Shown: positions 1-9,164, counted from the first letter of the stretch. The stretch: 64,000 bases of DNA from Mycolicibacterium neworleansense (GCF_001245615.1 NZ_CWKH01000003.1:558001-622000), one strand, 5' to 3'. Numbers and translations: made by a program. Notes: a model not told the origin generated them from the letters alone.

Positions 1-927
1 CGCGCTCAGCGGATCACACTCGTGGGCCTTACGGTGCGCGTCGGCCACCGACTCCGACGAGATCGCGATGCCACACGGGTTGGCGTGCTTGATGATCGCC
101 ACGCAGATCTCTTCGTGGTCGAACGCCGCCCGCCACGCCGCGTCAGCGTCGGTGTAGTTGTTGTAGGACATCTCCTTGCCGTGCAACTGCTCGGCCTGAG
201 CCAGTCCGGGCCACGCGGAGTCGTCGCGGTACACCGCGGCCTGCTGATGCGGGTTCTCGCCGTAGCGCAGCACCGCACTGCGATGCCAGGTGCCACCGAA
301 CCACTGCGGCAGCTTCTGGGCGGGCTCTTCCGGCGCCAGCGTCGACCCCATCCAGCTCGCCACCGCCACGTCGTACTCGGCGGTGTGCCGGAAGGCCAAG
401 GACGCCAGGATCTTCCGCTCGGCCAAGGTGAAGCCACCGGCCCGCACCGCTGCCAGCACGCCGTCATAACCCAGGGGGTCGACCACGACGGCCACGCTCG
501 GGTGGTTCTTGGCAGCTGCACGCACCATCGACGGGCCGCCGATGTCGATCTGCTCGACACACTCGTCCACCGATGCCCCGGACTCGACGGTCTCGGAGAA
601 CGGGTACAGGTTCACCACCACGAGCTCGAACGCCTCGACCTCGAGTTCGGCCAGCGCGGCAACGTGTTCGGGCTTGCGGGTATCGGCCAGCAGACCGGCG
701 TGCACCCGCGGGTGCAGGGTCTTGACCCGGCCGTCGAGCACCTCCGGGAAACCCGTCACGTCTTCCACCGGGGTCACCGGAACGCCAGCGGCGGCAATGG
801 TTTTGGCGGTCGACCCGGTGGAGACGATGGCCACGCCCGCCTCGTGCAGGCCGCGGGCCAGATCGGCCAGGCCGGTCTTGTCATAGACACTGATCAGCGC
901 TCGCCGGATCGGTTTCTTCTCGCTCAC
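1..927 (-). CDS. purH: Bifunctional AICAR formyltransferase/IMP cyclohydrolase PurH (3' end outside window)
   Basis: PurH performs the last two steps of de novo purine synthesis, formylating AICAR and closing the ring to IMP in the cytoplasm. The visible N-terminal 309 residues start [20 protein letters not shown], the typical opening of the IMP cyclohydrolase (MGS-like) domain. [13 protein letters not shown] follows near residue 70, then the start of the formyltransferase domain with [13 protein letters not shown]. The stop lies beyond base 1, so the gene is partial. The GTG start at 927 overlaps the purN stop (GTGA), which points to translational coupling with purN. Confidence 0.96.
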   Translation of the reverse strand, partial: MSEKKPIRRALISVYDKTGLADLARGLHEAGVAIVSTGSTAKTIAAAGVPVTPVEDVTGFPEVLDGRVKTLHPRVHAGLLADTRKPEHVAALAELEVEAFELVVVNLYPFSETVESGASVDECVEQIDIGGPSMVRAAAKNHPSVAVVVDPLGYDGVLAAVRAGGFTLAERKILASLAFRHTAEYDVAVASWMGSTLAPEEPAQKLPQWFGGTWHRSAVLRYGENPHQQAAVYRDDSAWPGLAQAEQLHGKEMSYNNYTDADAAWRAAFDHEEICVAIIKHANPCGIAISSESVADAHRKAHECDPLSA

Positions 928-1553
928 CCTATGGTCGCCTTTCGTCCAGTCCAGGTCACGCCGCGGGTTGCCAGCGCGGCCAGCACATCCACCAGCAGTC
1001 GACGTTCGACCACCTTGATGCGCTCATGCAAAGTCTCTTCGGTGTCATCATCGAGCACCTCGATGGCCTGTTGGGCCAGAATCGGCCCGGTATCCATACC
1101 GGAGTCCACGAGATGCACGGTGCAGCCCGTCACCCGCACGCCGTAGGCCAATGCCTCGGGCACCGCGTGCGCCCCGGGAAACGCGGGCAGCAACGCCGGA
1201 TGAGTGTTGACCACCCGGCCCGGGAAGCGGGAAAGGAATTGGCTGCCCAGAATTTTCATGAACCCGGCCGAGACCACCAGATCCGGCTCGTGTTCGGCGG
1301 TGGCCGCGGTGAGTGCGGCATCCCAGGCGTCGCGCTCCGAATAGTCGCCCAACCGGACGGAGTAGGACGCCACCCCGGCCGACGATGCGATGTCCAGGGC
1401 GGCGCATTTGCGGTCGGTTCCGACGGCGACGACGCGCGCCGGATAGTCGTCGACGGCGGCAGCCAGTAGCGAGGCGAGCAACGACCCTGTCCCCGAAGCC
1501 AGCACTACCAGCCGTGCCGGTGCACTCGGAGGCACATGTAACGGTTGCTGCAC
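924..1553 (-). CDS. purN: Phosphoribosylglycinamide formyltransferase PurN
   Basis: PurN transfers a formyl group from 10-formyl-THF to GAR in purine synthesis. The protein (about 209 residues from the GTG at 1553) has the family opening [16 protein letters not shown]. It also has the catalytic region [16 protein letters not shown] and the conserved [16 protein letters not shown] segment. An alternative GTG lies at 1577, inside the end of the upstream membrane-protein gene. I prefer 1553 because [12 protein letters not shown] matches the N-terminus I recall for mycobacterial PurN. The gene lies 10 bases after perM and overlaps purH. Confidence 0.95.
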   Translation of the reverse strand: MQQPLHVPPSAPARLVVLASGTGSLLASLLAAAVDDYPARVVAVGTDRKCAALDIASSAGVASYSVRLGDYSERDAWDAALTAATAEHEPDLVVSAGFMKILGSQFLSRFPGRVVNTHPALLPAFPGAHAVPEALAYGVRVTGCTVHLVDSGMDTGPILAQQAIEVLDDDTEETLHERIKVVERRLLVDVLAALATRGVTWTGRKATIG

Positions 1554-1563
1554 GCGCAGCAGC

Positions 1564-3060
1564 CTAGTCGCCCGCACGACGCGGCTGATCGCCGGTCACA
1601 TCGTCGTCGGGAATGTCGTCGACGATGAAGTGCTCCTCGGGATCGTCATCGAGGTCTTCGTAGCGCCGCGGACGTGGTTCGTAGACGGTTTCCTGCACGT
1701 CGTCGTAGTCCTCCGGCTCGTCCGCCGGGGGCTCCTCGGCCGACCATGACACCAACGGCTGGTCGGGTTCGGGCTCGGGTTCCGCTTCGATGTACTCGGA
1801 TTCGACCTCGTCGACGCACTCGTCGGCTTCGTCGAATTCGGGCTCGGGCACGGGCTCGGGCTCAGCCTGTGGCTCGGCCGGCTCAGGCGGTGCCGGCGTG
1901 GGCGGGGTCACAGGCTTGGGTTTGCGGGTCAAGCCACCAGACATCACCACCGTCAGCCCGCCGATACCGGCGAACCAGAGGAACACCGCCGGCGCGAACG
2001 TCGACTGGTCCACCCCGACGTCGCCGAAGTTGCCCAGCCGGCCACCACCGGCGTAGCCGAGCAGCGCCATCGTCACCGCCGCCAGCACCGAGGCCACCAG
2101 CAACTTGGCTGCGGCCGGGCCGATCGGCAGCGGACGCCGTGCGCACTGCTGGCCCAGCGCCACCGCCGAGGCCGCCCCGACGATCAGCAGGGCCACCCAG
2201 ATCGGTCCCAGCGGCGGCGTCGGCACCGCGGCCAGCACCGGCACGGCGGGAATGTCGCCGCCAAACACGGTGAACGAACTGAAGGCGGCCAAGCCGACGT
2301 GGGCGCTGGATCCGACCGCGATGGCCGAGGCGCCCACGATCACGTTGGGGATGTAGAGGATCGACAGCAAGGTGAGGCTGAGCTGGCCGAACAAACTGTC
2401 GGTGATCGCGAACAGGTCGTGCATCGTGCCCCAATGCACCACCAGCGACGCGGCCGTGACGGCACCGGAAAGCCCGAACAGGGCCAGCACGCCGGCGGTC
2501 GCGGCGCGGAACGCCTCTGGCAGCCAGTCCGGCAGCAGCGAGGCGGCCCGTGACGTGGTCGAGGCGCGGTGACCGATTTTTGACCCGACGCCGATCAGCG
2601 CCCCGATCAGATGCACGATCAGCACACTGCAGAACGCGCGCAGAGCGCTGGGAGTTTGTAGTTCGCTGATCACCGAGGCGGCGTCATGAATGACGGCCAA
2701 CAGGATGGCCGCGATCAGAATGGGCCCGCCCAGAGCTGAGGCGACGACCCAGCGGGTGACGAGCCAAGAGGAATTGGGGGCGGTTGCCGTGGCCGTCGTG
2801 CGCGCGGTGCCCCAGATCATCGCCAGTACGGGCAGCAGGGGCATCACCCCGAGTTCGCGGCCACCGATCGACACCGGTACCTGGTGCACGCCCAGCCACA
2901 TGCTGGAGATCGCACCCAGCGCGCCCGTCATGTCGCTGTTGGCGATCAGCAGCTGCAACAGCACAATCGCGGCGATGACCACCAGCGCGACCACGGACGG
3001 CCCGAACGCGACCCGGAGCAACTCACGTGCCTGGCGGGTGCCGACTGGCCGGTTACTCAC
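1564..3060 (-). CDS. perM: PerM-type integral membrane protein (DUF6350 family)
   Basis: A polytopic membrane protein of 498 residues with roughly eight to ten hydrophobic segments. A long acidic Pro/Glu/Asp-rich cytoplasmic tail runs from about residue 390 to the end. It matches the position and character of M. tuberculosis Rv0955 (PerM), which is known from that organism to support cell division and persistence. The GTG at 3060 (VSNRPVG) is preferred as start because the longer alternative at 3108 falls inside a perfect hairpin (3083-3117). The gene sits between the 34-kDa-antigen-like gene and purN on the same strand. Confidence 0.85.
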   Translation of the reverse strand: MSNRPVGTRQARELLRVAFGPSVVALVVIAAIVLLQLLIANSDMTGALGAISSMWLGVHQVPVSIGGRELGVMPLLPVLAMIWGTARTTATATAPNSSWLVTRWVVASALGGPILIAAILLAVIHDAASVISELQTPSALRAFCSVLIVHLIGALIGVGSKIGHRASTTSRAASLLPDWLPEAFRAATAGVLALFGLSGAVTAASLVVHWGTMHDLFAITDSLFGQLSLTLLSILYIPNVIVGASAIAVGSSAHVGLAAFSSFTVFGGDIPAVPVLAAVPTPPLGPIWVALLIVGAASAVALGQQCARRPLPIGPAAAKLLVASVLAAVTMALLGYAGGGRLGNFGDVGVDQSTFAPAVFLWFAGIGGLTVVMSGGLTRKPKPVTPPTPAPPEPAEPQAEPEPVPEPEFDEADECVDEVESEYIEAEPEPEPDQPLVSWSAEEPPADEPEDYDDVQETVYEPRPRRYEDLDDDPEEHFIVDDIPDDDVTGDQPRRAGD

Positions 3061-3082
3061 TTGGTGGGCTGCTCCTCGCAAT

Positions 3083-3117
3083 GATCGGCGCGTGCGCGGG
3101 AAGCGCACGCGCCGATC
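3083..3117 (-). terminator. Perfect 15-bp hairpin between the DUF5336 gene and perM
   Basis: The arms at 3083-3097 and 3103-3117 are exact reverse complements with a 5-base loop (GGGAA). It lies 4 bases after the stop of the upstream minus-strand gene. There is no U-tract, as is common for mycobacterial terminator-like hairpins. It could terminate or attenuate transcription before perM. Confidence 0.7.
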
Positions 3118-3120
3118 AGC

Positions 3121-3969
3121 TTACGACGATGCAGGGCCAGATTGCTGTGAAGGCGACTGCTGTGCCTGCGGCTGTGCCGGAACGGCAGTGGTGGGCGCCG
3201 AGGAGCCCGACTGCTGCGGCTGGCCGTAAGTGGGGTAACCGGTCGGCGGGGTCGGCGGGCCACTCGGCTGCTGACCCTGCGGGCCCTGCGGGGTCTGCAC
3301 GGGGAAACCACCGGTGCTCGGACCGCCGGAGTAACCGCCGTACTGCGACGGGTAGCCGGGGCGCTGCGGCTGGGCCTGCTGGTAGGGCTGGCCACCGTGC
3401 TGCGGCTGGTGCTGCTGGCCGTAGTACTGCGACGGGCCACCGTACTGGCCGTACTGCGGCTGCTGGTCGAACTGGGGCTTGGGTGCCGGCGGGGGGATGA
3501 CGCCCGCATCGAACAGCAGCGCCGTGATCGCGGCACCGGCCTGGACGAGAGTCAGGACGAGCAGAACCCAGACGGTCCAGTCAGCGTCTCCGCCCGCAGC
3601 GACCGAGAGGCTGATGGACAGCAGCAAGCCGAGGGTGGACAGCACGGCCGCCAGGGCCACACGGTTCTTCTGCTTCGGCAGCACGCTGACGCCGGCCACG
3701 AGGCCGGCCAACACCGGAACGGCCACCACCAGTGAACCCACCACCGCCTGAACCTCGAAGGCGAAGCTCACGAAGTAGATGAGCAGGCCCACACCTGCCA
3801 CGACAGCCAGCAGGATCTCGGGCAACTTGTTCTCACCGGGGGCCGCATTGGCCGGTGCGGCCGGAGCGGCGGGCACAGGAGCGGGGACAGCCTTGGCGAA
3901 CTGCTGAGTTGCATCGAACTGGGAGCCCGACTGCGGCGGGTATCCGGGGTTACTGGGCGGGTAGGTCAT
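3121..3969 (-). CDS. 34 kDa antigen-like membrane protein (DUF5336; Rv0954-like)
   Basis: This 282-residue protein has three parts. A Pro/Gly/Gln-rich N-terminus (MTYPPSNPGYPPQSG) is followed by four hydrophobic helices at about residues 48-165. A long cytoplasmic low-complexity tail rich in Gln, Tyr, Gly and Pro completes it. This architecture is that of the mycobacterial 34 kDa antigenic protein homologue Rv0954, which in the literature is linked to the cell-division complex; its neighbour perM fits that. A clear AGGAGAGG ribosome site lies just before the ATG. A perfect hairpin follows the stop codon. Confidence 0.85.
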   Translation of the reverse strand: MTYPPSNPGYPPQSGSQFDATQQFAKAVPAPVPAAPAAPANAAPGENKLPEILLAVVAGVGLLIYFVSFAFEVQAVVGSLVVAVPVLAGLVAGVSVLPKQKNRVALAAVLSTLGLLLSISLSVAAGGDADWTVWVLLVLTLVQAGAAITALLFDAGVIPPPAPKPQFDQQPQYGQYGGPSQYYGQQHQPQHGGQPYQQAQPQRPGYPSQYGGYSGGPSTGGFPVQTPQGPQGQQPSGPPTPPTGYPTYGQPQQSGSSAPTTAVPAQPQAQQSPSQQSGPASS

Positions 3970-4103
3970 GACCTCTCCTGTGCTATCGAGCTTCGCGACG
4001 TGTGTTCACGCAGGCATGAATACCGACCACGTGAGCGATTCGAGCTTCCACGCTAGCGCACCCAGCTGGGTGCTGGGCGCGCGTGCTTGATGTCAGCGCG
4101 GTC

Positions 4104-5234
4104 TCAAGCCGATACCAGGACGGGCGCGTCGGCGGAATCCGTTTCGGCTGACTCGATTTCGCGGACGAGTGGCAGCACCTTCGCGCCGAAGTACTCGATT
4201 TCCTCTTGGAAATGCAGGAATCCGCCCAGGATGAGGTCCACGCCACGTTTGCGGTATGCGGCAATACGTTCGGCGATCTGCTCGGGTGTGCCGATCAGTT
4301 GTGTGCGGAAGCCGTCGTTGTACTGCACCAGGTCCTCGAAGCTGGAATCCGCCCACATTCCCTTCTTGTCACCGGTGGAGTTGCCGGCCTGCTGCACCGC
4401 GCTGCGGAAGCCTTCGACGGCGGGCTTGTTGGCCTTGGCGACGATCTCTTTGAGCGTCTCTTTCGCTTCCTTCTCGGTGTCGCGGGCGATGATGAAACCG
4501 TTGAGGCCGAACTTCACCTCTCTATTGGCGTCACGGGCGTGGTCACGCACCTCGACGACCTGTTCGGTGATGCCCGCGAAGTCTTTGCCGTTGGAGAAGT
4601 ACCAGTCCGCGTAGTGGCCGCCGTTGCGCCGCGCGGCGGTGGAGTTGCCGCCCTGGAACAGCTCGGGGTTCGGGCGCTCGGCGGTGTTCAGCGGCTTGGG
4701 CTTGAGGGTGAAATCGTGGATGCGGTAGAAATCGCCGCGGAAATCGACGTCGTCTTCGGTCCAGATCTTCCGGAGAACCTGCAGGAATTCCGCGCTGCGC
4801 CGGTAGCGCTCATCGTGTTCGAGCCACGGCTCGCCCAGGTGGGTGAACTCGTCTTTGAACCAGCCGGAGACCACGTTGACGGCGAAGCGGCCGTTGCTGA
4901 GATGGTCTGCGGTGGCGCCGAGCTTGGCCAGCACGGCCGGCTGCCACAGGCCCGGATGAACCGCGGCGATGACCTTGAGCCTTTCGGTGGCCAGCAACAG
5001 CGCCAGGCTGAAACTGGTGGACTCGTGCTGGTACTCGGCGCCGTAACTGGCCTCATAGCGAACCTGGCTCAGGGCATATTCGAACCCGTTGTTCTCCGCG
5101 GTCTGCGCCAGCTTCTTGTTGTACTCATAGTTCCAGTCCGTGCGCTGCTCGATATCGCTGGTGACCAGGCCGCCGCTGACGTTGGGCACCCAGTAGGCGA
5201 ACTTGACGTGGTCGGCGATGCGTTCAGTCGTCAT
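4104..5234 (-). CDS. FMNH2-dependent dimethylsulfone monooxygenase-like protein (SfnG type)
   Basis: A luciferase-like (LLM) flavin monooxygenase of 376 residues. It resembles SfnG and alkanesulfonate monooxygenases in FAYWVPNVSGGLVTSDIEQR, the ATERLKVIAAVHPG segment, NVVSGWFKDEFTHLGEPW and LFQGGNSTAARRNGG. SfnG enzymes use FMNH2 from a partner reductase to oxidise dimethyl sulfone to methanesulfinate, a sulfur-scavenging step. No reductase or ssuE gene is adjacent. The start at 5234 (MTTERIADH) is preferred over a longer reading frame whose extra 29 residues are not LLM-like. The gene is divergent from an F420-type LLM gene. Confidence 0.82.
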   Translation of the reverse strand: MTTERIADHVKFAYWVPNVSGGLVTSDIEQRTDWNYEYNKKLAQTAENNGFEYALSQVRYEASYGAEYQHESTSFSLALLLATERLKVIAAVHPGLWQPAVLAKLGATADHLSNGRFAVNVVSGWFKDEFTHLGEPWLEHDERYRRSAEFLQVLRKIWTEDDVDFRGDFYRIHDFTLKPKPLNTAERPNPELFQGGNSTAARRNGGHYADWYFSNGKDFAGITEQVVEVRDHARDANREVKFGLNGFIIARDTEKEAKETLKEIVAKANKPAVEGFRSAVQQAGNSTGDKKGMWADSSFEDLVQYNDGFRTQLIGTPEQIAERIAAYRKRGVDLILGGFLHFQEEIEYFGAKVLPLVREIESAETDSADAPVLVSA

Positions 5235-5327
5235 GCCGGAGATCCCAGCAAAGACGTGGCCGCACGTCGCGGGTATCACTCGCGGTGAAGTTTTCTCCCG
5301 CCTTTCTCCGTTTTGGGCCACCCAACG

Positions 5328-5340
5328 AGACGGTCCGTCT
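5328..5340. promoter_or_regulatory. 13-bp palindrome in the divergent LLM promoter region
   Basis: AGACGGTCCGTCT is a perfect palindrome around a central T, typical in size for a TetR-type operator. It lies between the divergent sfnG-like and F420-type genes, 12 bases before the KstR-like box. No particular regulator can be named. Confidence 0.45.
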
Positions 5341-5352
5341 TGCTACTCGGAC

Positions 5353-5366
5353 TGAAACACGTTCTA
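5353..5366. promoter_or_regulatory. KstR-like operator upstream of the F420-type LLM gene
   Basis: TGAAACACGTTCTA matches every fixed position of the KstR consensus TNNAACNNGTTNNA that I know from mycobacteria. It ends 9 bases before the ATG at 5376, close enough to cover the transcription start. Confidence 0.75.
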
Positions 5367-5375
5367 ATTCTGGTC

Positions 5376-6224
5376 ATGGACTATGGGCTTGTTCTCTTCA
5401 CCAGTGACCGCGGCATCGCCCCGGCCAAGGCCGCCAAATTGGCCGACGATCACGGCTTCACCACCTTCTACGTGCCCGAGCACACCCATATCCCGATCAA
5501 GCGGGAAGCTGCTCATCCGACCACCGGAGACGAGTCCCTGCCCGACGACCGCTACATGCGCACCCTGGATCCGTGGGTGTCGCTGGGCACCGCATGCGCC
5601 GTGACGTCGCGGGTGCGGCTGTCGACGGCTGTCGCGCTGCCGGTCGAGCATGACCCGATCACCCTGGCCAAGTCCATCGCCACCCTGGACCACCTGTCCG
5701 GCGGTCGCGTATCGCTGGGTGTCGGATTCGGTTGGAACACCGACGAACTCGCAGACCACAACGTTCCCCCGGGCCGGCGCCGCACGATGCTGCGCGAGTA
5801 CCTGGAAGCGATGCGCGCGTTGTGGACCGAAGAAGAAGCCTCGTACGAAGGCGAATTCGTGAACTTCGGTCCGTCCTGGGCTTGGCCCAAGCCGGTGCAG
5901 TCACACATCCCGGTGCTGGTCGGCGCGGCCGGTACCGAGAAGAACTTCAAGTGGATCGCGAAGTCGGCAGACGGCTGGATCACCACACCGCGGGACTTCA
6001 ACATCGACGAGCCGGTCAAGCTGCTGCAGGACACCTGGGCCGCGGCCGGGCGCTCCGGCGCTCCTCAGATCGTGGCGCTGGACTTCAAGCCGGACCCCGA
6101 CAAGCTCGCGCACTGGCGTGAACTGGGCGTGACCGAGGTGTTGTTCGGCCTGCCCGACAAGTCCGAGGCCGAGGTGTCGACATACGTCGAGCGGCTCGCC
6201 GGCAAGCTGGCGTCGCTGGTCTAG
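5376..6224 (+). CDS. LLM-class F420-dependent oxidoreductase (Rv0953c-like)
   Basis: A 282-residue luciferase-fold protein: MDYGLVLFTSDRGI, FYVPEHTHIP near residue 35, the LSGGRVSLGVGFGWNTDEL core, then PVLVGAAGTEKNFKWIAKSADGW. These features fit F420-dependent oxidoreductases, which carry hydride to unknown substrates in the cytoplasm. The ATG at 5376 is chosen because the upstream extension is not conserved-looking and contains the KstR-like box. Control by KstR would place it in sterol or lipid degradation, but its substrate is unknown. It is convergent with the thiolase-like gene across a long inverted repeat. Confidence 0.87.
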   Translation: MDYGLVLFTSDRGIAPAKAAKLADDHGFTTFYVPEHTHIPIKREAAHPTTGDESLPDDRYMRTLDPWVSLGTACAVTSRVRLSTAVALPVEHDPITLAKSIATLDHLSGGRVSLGVGFGWNTDELADHNVPPGRRRTMLREYLEAMRALWTEEEASYEGEFVNFGPSWAWPKPVQSHIPVLVGAAGTEKNFKWIAKSADGWITTPRDFNIDEPVKLLQDTWAAAGRSGAPQIVALDFKPDPDKLAHWRELGVTEVLFGLPDKSEAEVSTYVERLAGKLASLV

Positions 6225-6243
6225 TTCGCGGCGCTTGATACGC

Positions 6244-6300
6244 CGAGATCAACGCCATGGTCGTACAGCTTCGCGTGGAACGACCATGGCGTTGATCTCG
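6244..6300. terminator. 20-bp perfect inverted repeat between convergent genes
   Basis: The arms at 6244-6263 and 6281-6300 are exact reverse complements, with a 17-base spacer. It lies between the stops of the F420-type gene (plus) and the thiolase-like gene (minus), so it can serve as a bidirectional terminator. No U-tract is present on either side. Confidence 0.7.
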
Positions 6301-6307
6301 TGGATGG

Positions 6308-7834
6308 CTACGCCGGCGTCGCGGTGTTCCGCTTCTCGCCGGAGCGCACGACGATCGACGCGCCCAAGGGCTCGCCGTCGGTGAGCAACTCCAGCAGCGC
6401 CTCGTCCGTGGTCGTGGCCAGGAATCGGCTGCCGTCGGAATCCAGGCGCCCGATGATGATCCCCGTGCGCGGCGTCCAGTCGTAACGGACCGTGTAAGTC
6501 TCGATTGAGGCTGGGCCATCGGCCGTTTCGGTGATCACCACGCGGTCCTGCGCGTTGAACGTCTCCTGCAGAGCGGCGCTGCCGTCGGCCGCCCAATCGG
6601 CCGGCTCGGTCGAGTAGATGCCGACCGAGTACTTGCTCGCGATTCCCCCGTTACCGCCGACAAGCGCGAACTGACCCGGCTTGTCGCGCATTTCATTGAC
6701 GGCCTCGGCGATGCCGTGCATCGAGTAGTTGTTGCCCGGCCCGCCGAAGAAGGGCAGGCCACCGGTGAGGGTCAGACCGCGTTCGTCGTCGGGCGCCAGG
6801 CCGGTGCCATCGCAGATGTTGAACACCGGGAACGGGAAGCAGCTGTAGAGGTCGAACGCGGCGACATCGTCGAGGGTGATCCCGGCGACCCGCAGCGCCT
6901 CGTTCATCGCGATCACCGCGGCCTCGCTGTAGCCGAGCTCGGCGCGTTCGAGCAGCTTGATTTCCTTCATATCGGCATGCCCGCGCAGGTACACCCACTT
7001 CTCTTCGGGCACACCGAGTTTCCGGGCCGACTCGACCGACATCAGCAGTACCGCCGCACCCTGGTTGACCTGATCGCGCGCCACCATCATGCGTGGGTAC
7101 GGGTCGCAGATCATCCGGTTGCTCTCGGTGACGGTGGCCAGCTCCTCGGCCGAACGCTCCACCGGGGCGGACGAATACGGGTTCTTGGCCGCCACTTTGG
7201 AGAACGGCGCGAACAGCTCGGCCATCGCCTGGCGGTAGTCCGCGACCGACAGACCCTGCCGGGCCCGGCGCGCGTTCTCCAGCAGGCCGTACTGCACCGG
7301 GGCACCGATCAGCCCGTGCTTGATCGTGTACTCGTCGAAGATGCCGTCATAGCCGTAGCCGCGGTCCTCCAGCTGACCGTCGATCGTCTCGGAGTGGTCC
7401 GGCTTGTCGTCGCGCTTGGAGAAGTGGCGCAGCGTCGAGGTGTTCTCCGAGCCGAACAGCAGCACCACCTCAGCCTCGCCGGCGGCGATGGCCGCCGAGA
7501 ATTCGGTGACGAGGTGCTGGGGGCTCTGGCCACCGATCACTTCGAGGATGGCGCGGGCCGGCTCGGCGCCGACGTTGCGCGCCACCGAACGCGGGTAGTT
7601 GTTGGACACCCCCAGCGTGGGTGTCTGCGGCCCGGAGATCTCGAACTGCCGCGTGCCCGCCACGGTGTCGATGGCCTGCGCCACCGCGGTCGCGTCGGCT
7701 CCGCAATCGTGTAGGGCCGCCTTGGCCGCCTCGGTGGCCAACTCGACCGAGGACATGCCGCGATAGCCATCGAGATCGATGCGTTCGGTGAACTGACCGA
7801 CGCCGACGATGACGGGGGTGCGCGGATCGACCAT
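6308..7834 (-). CDS. Atypical thiolase-like protein (TLP1 type / acetyl-CoA acetyltransferase family)
   Basis: This 508-residue protein has a thiolase fold followed by an extra C-terminal beta-rich domain of about 100 residues (from about 405). The length and layout match the type-1 thiolase-like proteins described in mycobacteria. The nucleophilic-cysteine region of true thiolases is replaced here by EVIGGQSPQH (residues 98-107), with no cysteine. DLYSCFPFPV and NNYSMHGIAE contribute later core loops. It probably binds acyl-CoA or a lipid ligand, but classical Claisen condensation is doubtful. Annotation pipelines may call it acetyl-CoA acetyltransferase. Confidence 0.8.
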   Translation of the reverse strand: MVDPRTPVIVGVGQFTERIDLDGYRGMSSVELATEAAKAALHDCGADATAVAQAIDTVAGTRQFEISGPQTPTLGVSNNYPRSVARNVGAEPARAILEVIGGQSPQHLVTEFSAAIAAGEAEVVLLFGSENTSTLRHFSKRDDKPDHSETIDGQLEDRGYGYDGIFDEYTIKHGLIGAPVQYGLLENARRARQGLSVADYRQAMAELFAPFSKVAAKNPYSSAPVERSAEELATVTESNRMICDPYPRMMVARDQVNQGAAVLLMSVESARKLGVPEEKWVYLRGHADMKEIKLLERAELGYSEAAVIAMNEALRVAGITLDDVAAFDLYSCFPFPVFNICDGTGLAPDDERGLTLTGGLPFFGGPGNNYSMHGIAEAVNEMRDKPGQFALVGGNGGIASKYSVGIYSTEPADWAADGSAALQETFNAQDRVVITETADGPASIETYTVRYDWTPRTGIIIGRLDSDGSRFLATTTDEALLELLTDGEPLGASIVVRSGEKRNTATPA

Positions 7835-8158
7835 GACAATCTCCTTGACGGGTGTTAATTCGCGAGGCTAACCGATTGGGGTTTGGTGAGTGAAATCGGT
7901 GCATATCTGCAGCGCTCAGCGGCCTTGGGGGGACGACGGGCCACCTGGTATCTGCCGCGCTCGGGTGGGAGCGAGCCGCCAACATCCCCTGTGGCTCGCA
8001 AGCCCGACGGCGCAACGGACGACACCGTCCGTGCTGACTGGGTGGGATACCCGTGTGCATCCGCCCGGTCAATGCCAATATCCGCGGGCAAGAAGCTCGT
8101 CGTCGGAAAGAACAACCTGGTGGCCTGCATCGACGCCGACCACAAACACGGGTTCGCG
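7835..8158. other. 324-bp gap upstream of the thiolase-like gene
   Basis: No convincing gene lies here; one 101-codon plus-strand frame has no recognisable family or ribosome site. The gap holds the presumed promoter region of the thiolase-like gene. It also holds a weak hairpin (GCGAGCC at 7971-7977 with GGCTCGC at 7993-7999) and an inverted repeat at 8015-8032, listed separately. Confidence 0.6.
8015..8032. promoter_or_regulatory. Inverted repeat ACGGACG-N4-CGTCCGT
   Basis: Seven-base arms are separated by ACAC, the size of a dimeric repressor operator. It lies about 180 bases upstream of the thiolase-like start and 126 bases downstream of the MpaB-type gene. Its half-site resembles the ACGGTCCGT core of the palindrome at 5328-5340. 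Its role is unknown. Confidence 0.35.
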
Positions 8159-9118
8159 CTACAACCCTCTGGCAGCTGGACCTTCTGAGAGGTTGTAGGC
8201 GAACGACTTCTGCTGCCGCTGCTTCATCTTCTCAAGGCACTCATGATGTTTGCGCGCGTGATAGGCCAGCGGGAAGTAGGTGAGCCGGTCAGGCAGGATG
8301 CGGTAGGCGGCGCGGATCAAGGTGTAGATGCGCTGAAGTTGACGCTCTTCGGCGTCGCTCCAAGTGACCCCGAGCTTGGCCCGCAGCCGTGGCTCGAGCA
8401 GCCCGACCACCGACAGGTAGTTGAACCGCAGCGCCGGGCGTAGTGCGCGGCGGACCAACGGGTGCAACAGCTTCGGCACAGACGGCGGCAGCTCGACGTT
8501 GCCGGTCTGCATCTCCTCGATCAACTGCAACGCCTGCGGCGTGCCTTCCAGCTTGTCGATCATGGCTTCGTAGTACTCGGCCATCTCGGCGCGGGTCGTC
8601 GGGTAGCCGTTCATCGGCACGTGCAGCAGGCGCGCGAGCCGGCGGTTGTCCCGCAACAACTCGTCCTTCTCGGTGTCGGTGAAGTCGCGTCCGATCAGCA
8701 GCTTGCCGCCACCTTCGGCGTTGACGATGTAGCCCGTGGCGATGACCCATTGATACGCCTCGGGATTGAGCGCACTGATCTGCTTTCCGGTCTCGGCGCT
8801 CTTCATCGTGATCGGCTGGTGCAGTGCGCGCACCCGGTTCCCTTCGGCGACCGCCTCGGTGCCGCCGTAGGTCCAACGCAGCACCGAGTCGACGCTGCGA
8901 ATTGCCCGGCCGCCCGGATCTCCGTGGAACGCAGCCGAATAGCGGCCGGTGATCTCCGCGATGACGGGGTGCATCGCCTGCATCATGAAGGCCGCCCCGT
9001 CGACGATCAGAAACGTCCACCGCCCGGTGTGCTCGCCGGTCAATGAGTCCAGCGGAACGAGTTCGATGTCGGCGGACTCTTCGACGGCCGGGATTGAGAC
9101 ATCCGATGTGGCGGTCAT
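8159..9118 (-). CDS. MpaB/latex-clearing-protein family oxygenase (DUF2236)
   Basis: A 319-residue member of the DUF2236 / MpaB oxygenase family, whose characterised relatives (rubber oxygenase Lcp, fungal MpaB) are haem proteins that cleave carbon-carbon double bonds. Typical stretches are DGAAFMMQAMHPVIAEI near residue 40, the Arg/Trp-rich segment RSVDSVLRWTYGG, and NGYPTTRAEMAEYYEAM. The C-terminus is basic and ends with a YHARKHHECLEKM segment. There is no signal peptide. It is divergent from a TetR gene 82 bases away, a common arrangement for this family in mycobacteria, so that regulator probably controls it. The substrate is unknown. Confidence 0.82.
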   Translation of the reverse strand: MTATSDVSIPAVEESADIELVPLDSLTGEHTGRWTFLIVDGAAFMMQAMHPVIAEITGRYSAAFHGDPGGRAIRSVDSVLRWTYGGTEAVAEGNRVRALHQPITMKSAETGKQISALNPEAYQWVIATGYIVNAEGGGKLLIGRDFTDTEKDELLRDNRRLARLLHVPMNGYPTTRAEMAEYYEAMIDKLEGTPQALQLIEEMQTGNVELPPSVPKLLHPLVRRALRPALRFNYLSVVGLLEPRLRAKLGVTWSDAEERQLQRIYTLIRAAYRILPDRLTYFPLAYHARKHHECLEKMKQRQQKSFAYNLSEGPAARGL

Positions 9119-9164
9119 TCAACGCACCTCCTTGAGCGTGAGCCGACGGTAATCTGACCGAAAG

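Noticed and set aside
3061..3108. Extending perM to the upstream start at 3108
   Set aside because: The codon lies inside a perfect hairpin and the added residues ([11 protein letters not shown]) do not look like the family; GTG 3060 fits better.
7883..8188. A 101-codon plus-strand frame in the gap before the thiolase-like gene
   Set aside because: No ribosome site and no family; it runs into the end of the MpaB-type gene and looks like chance.
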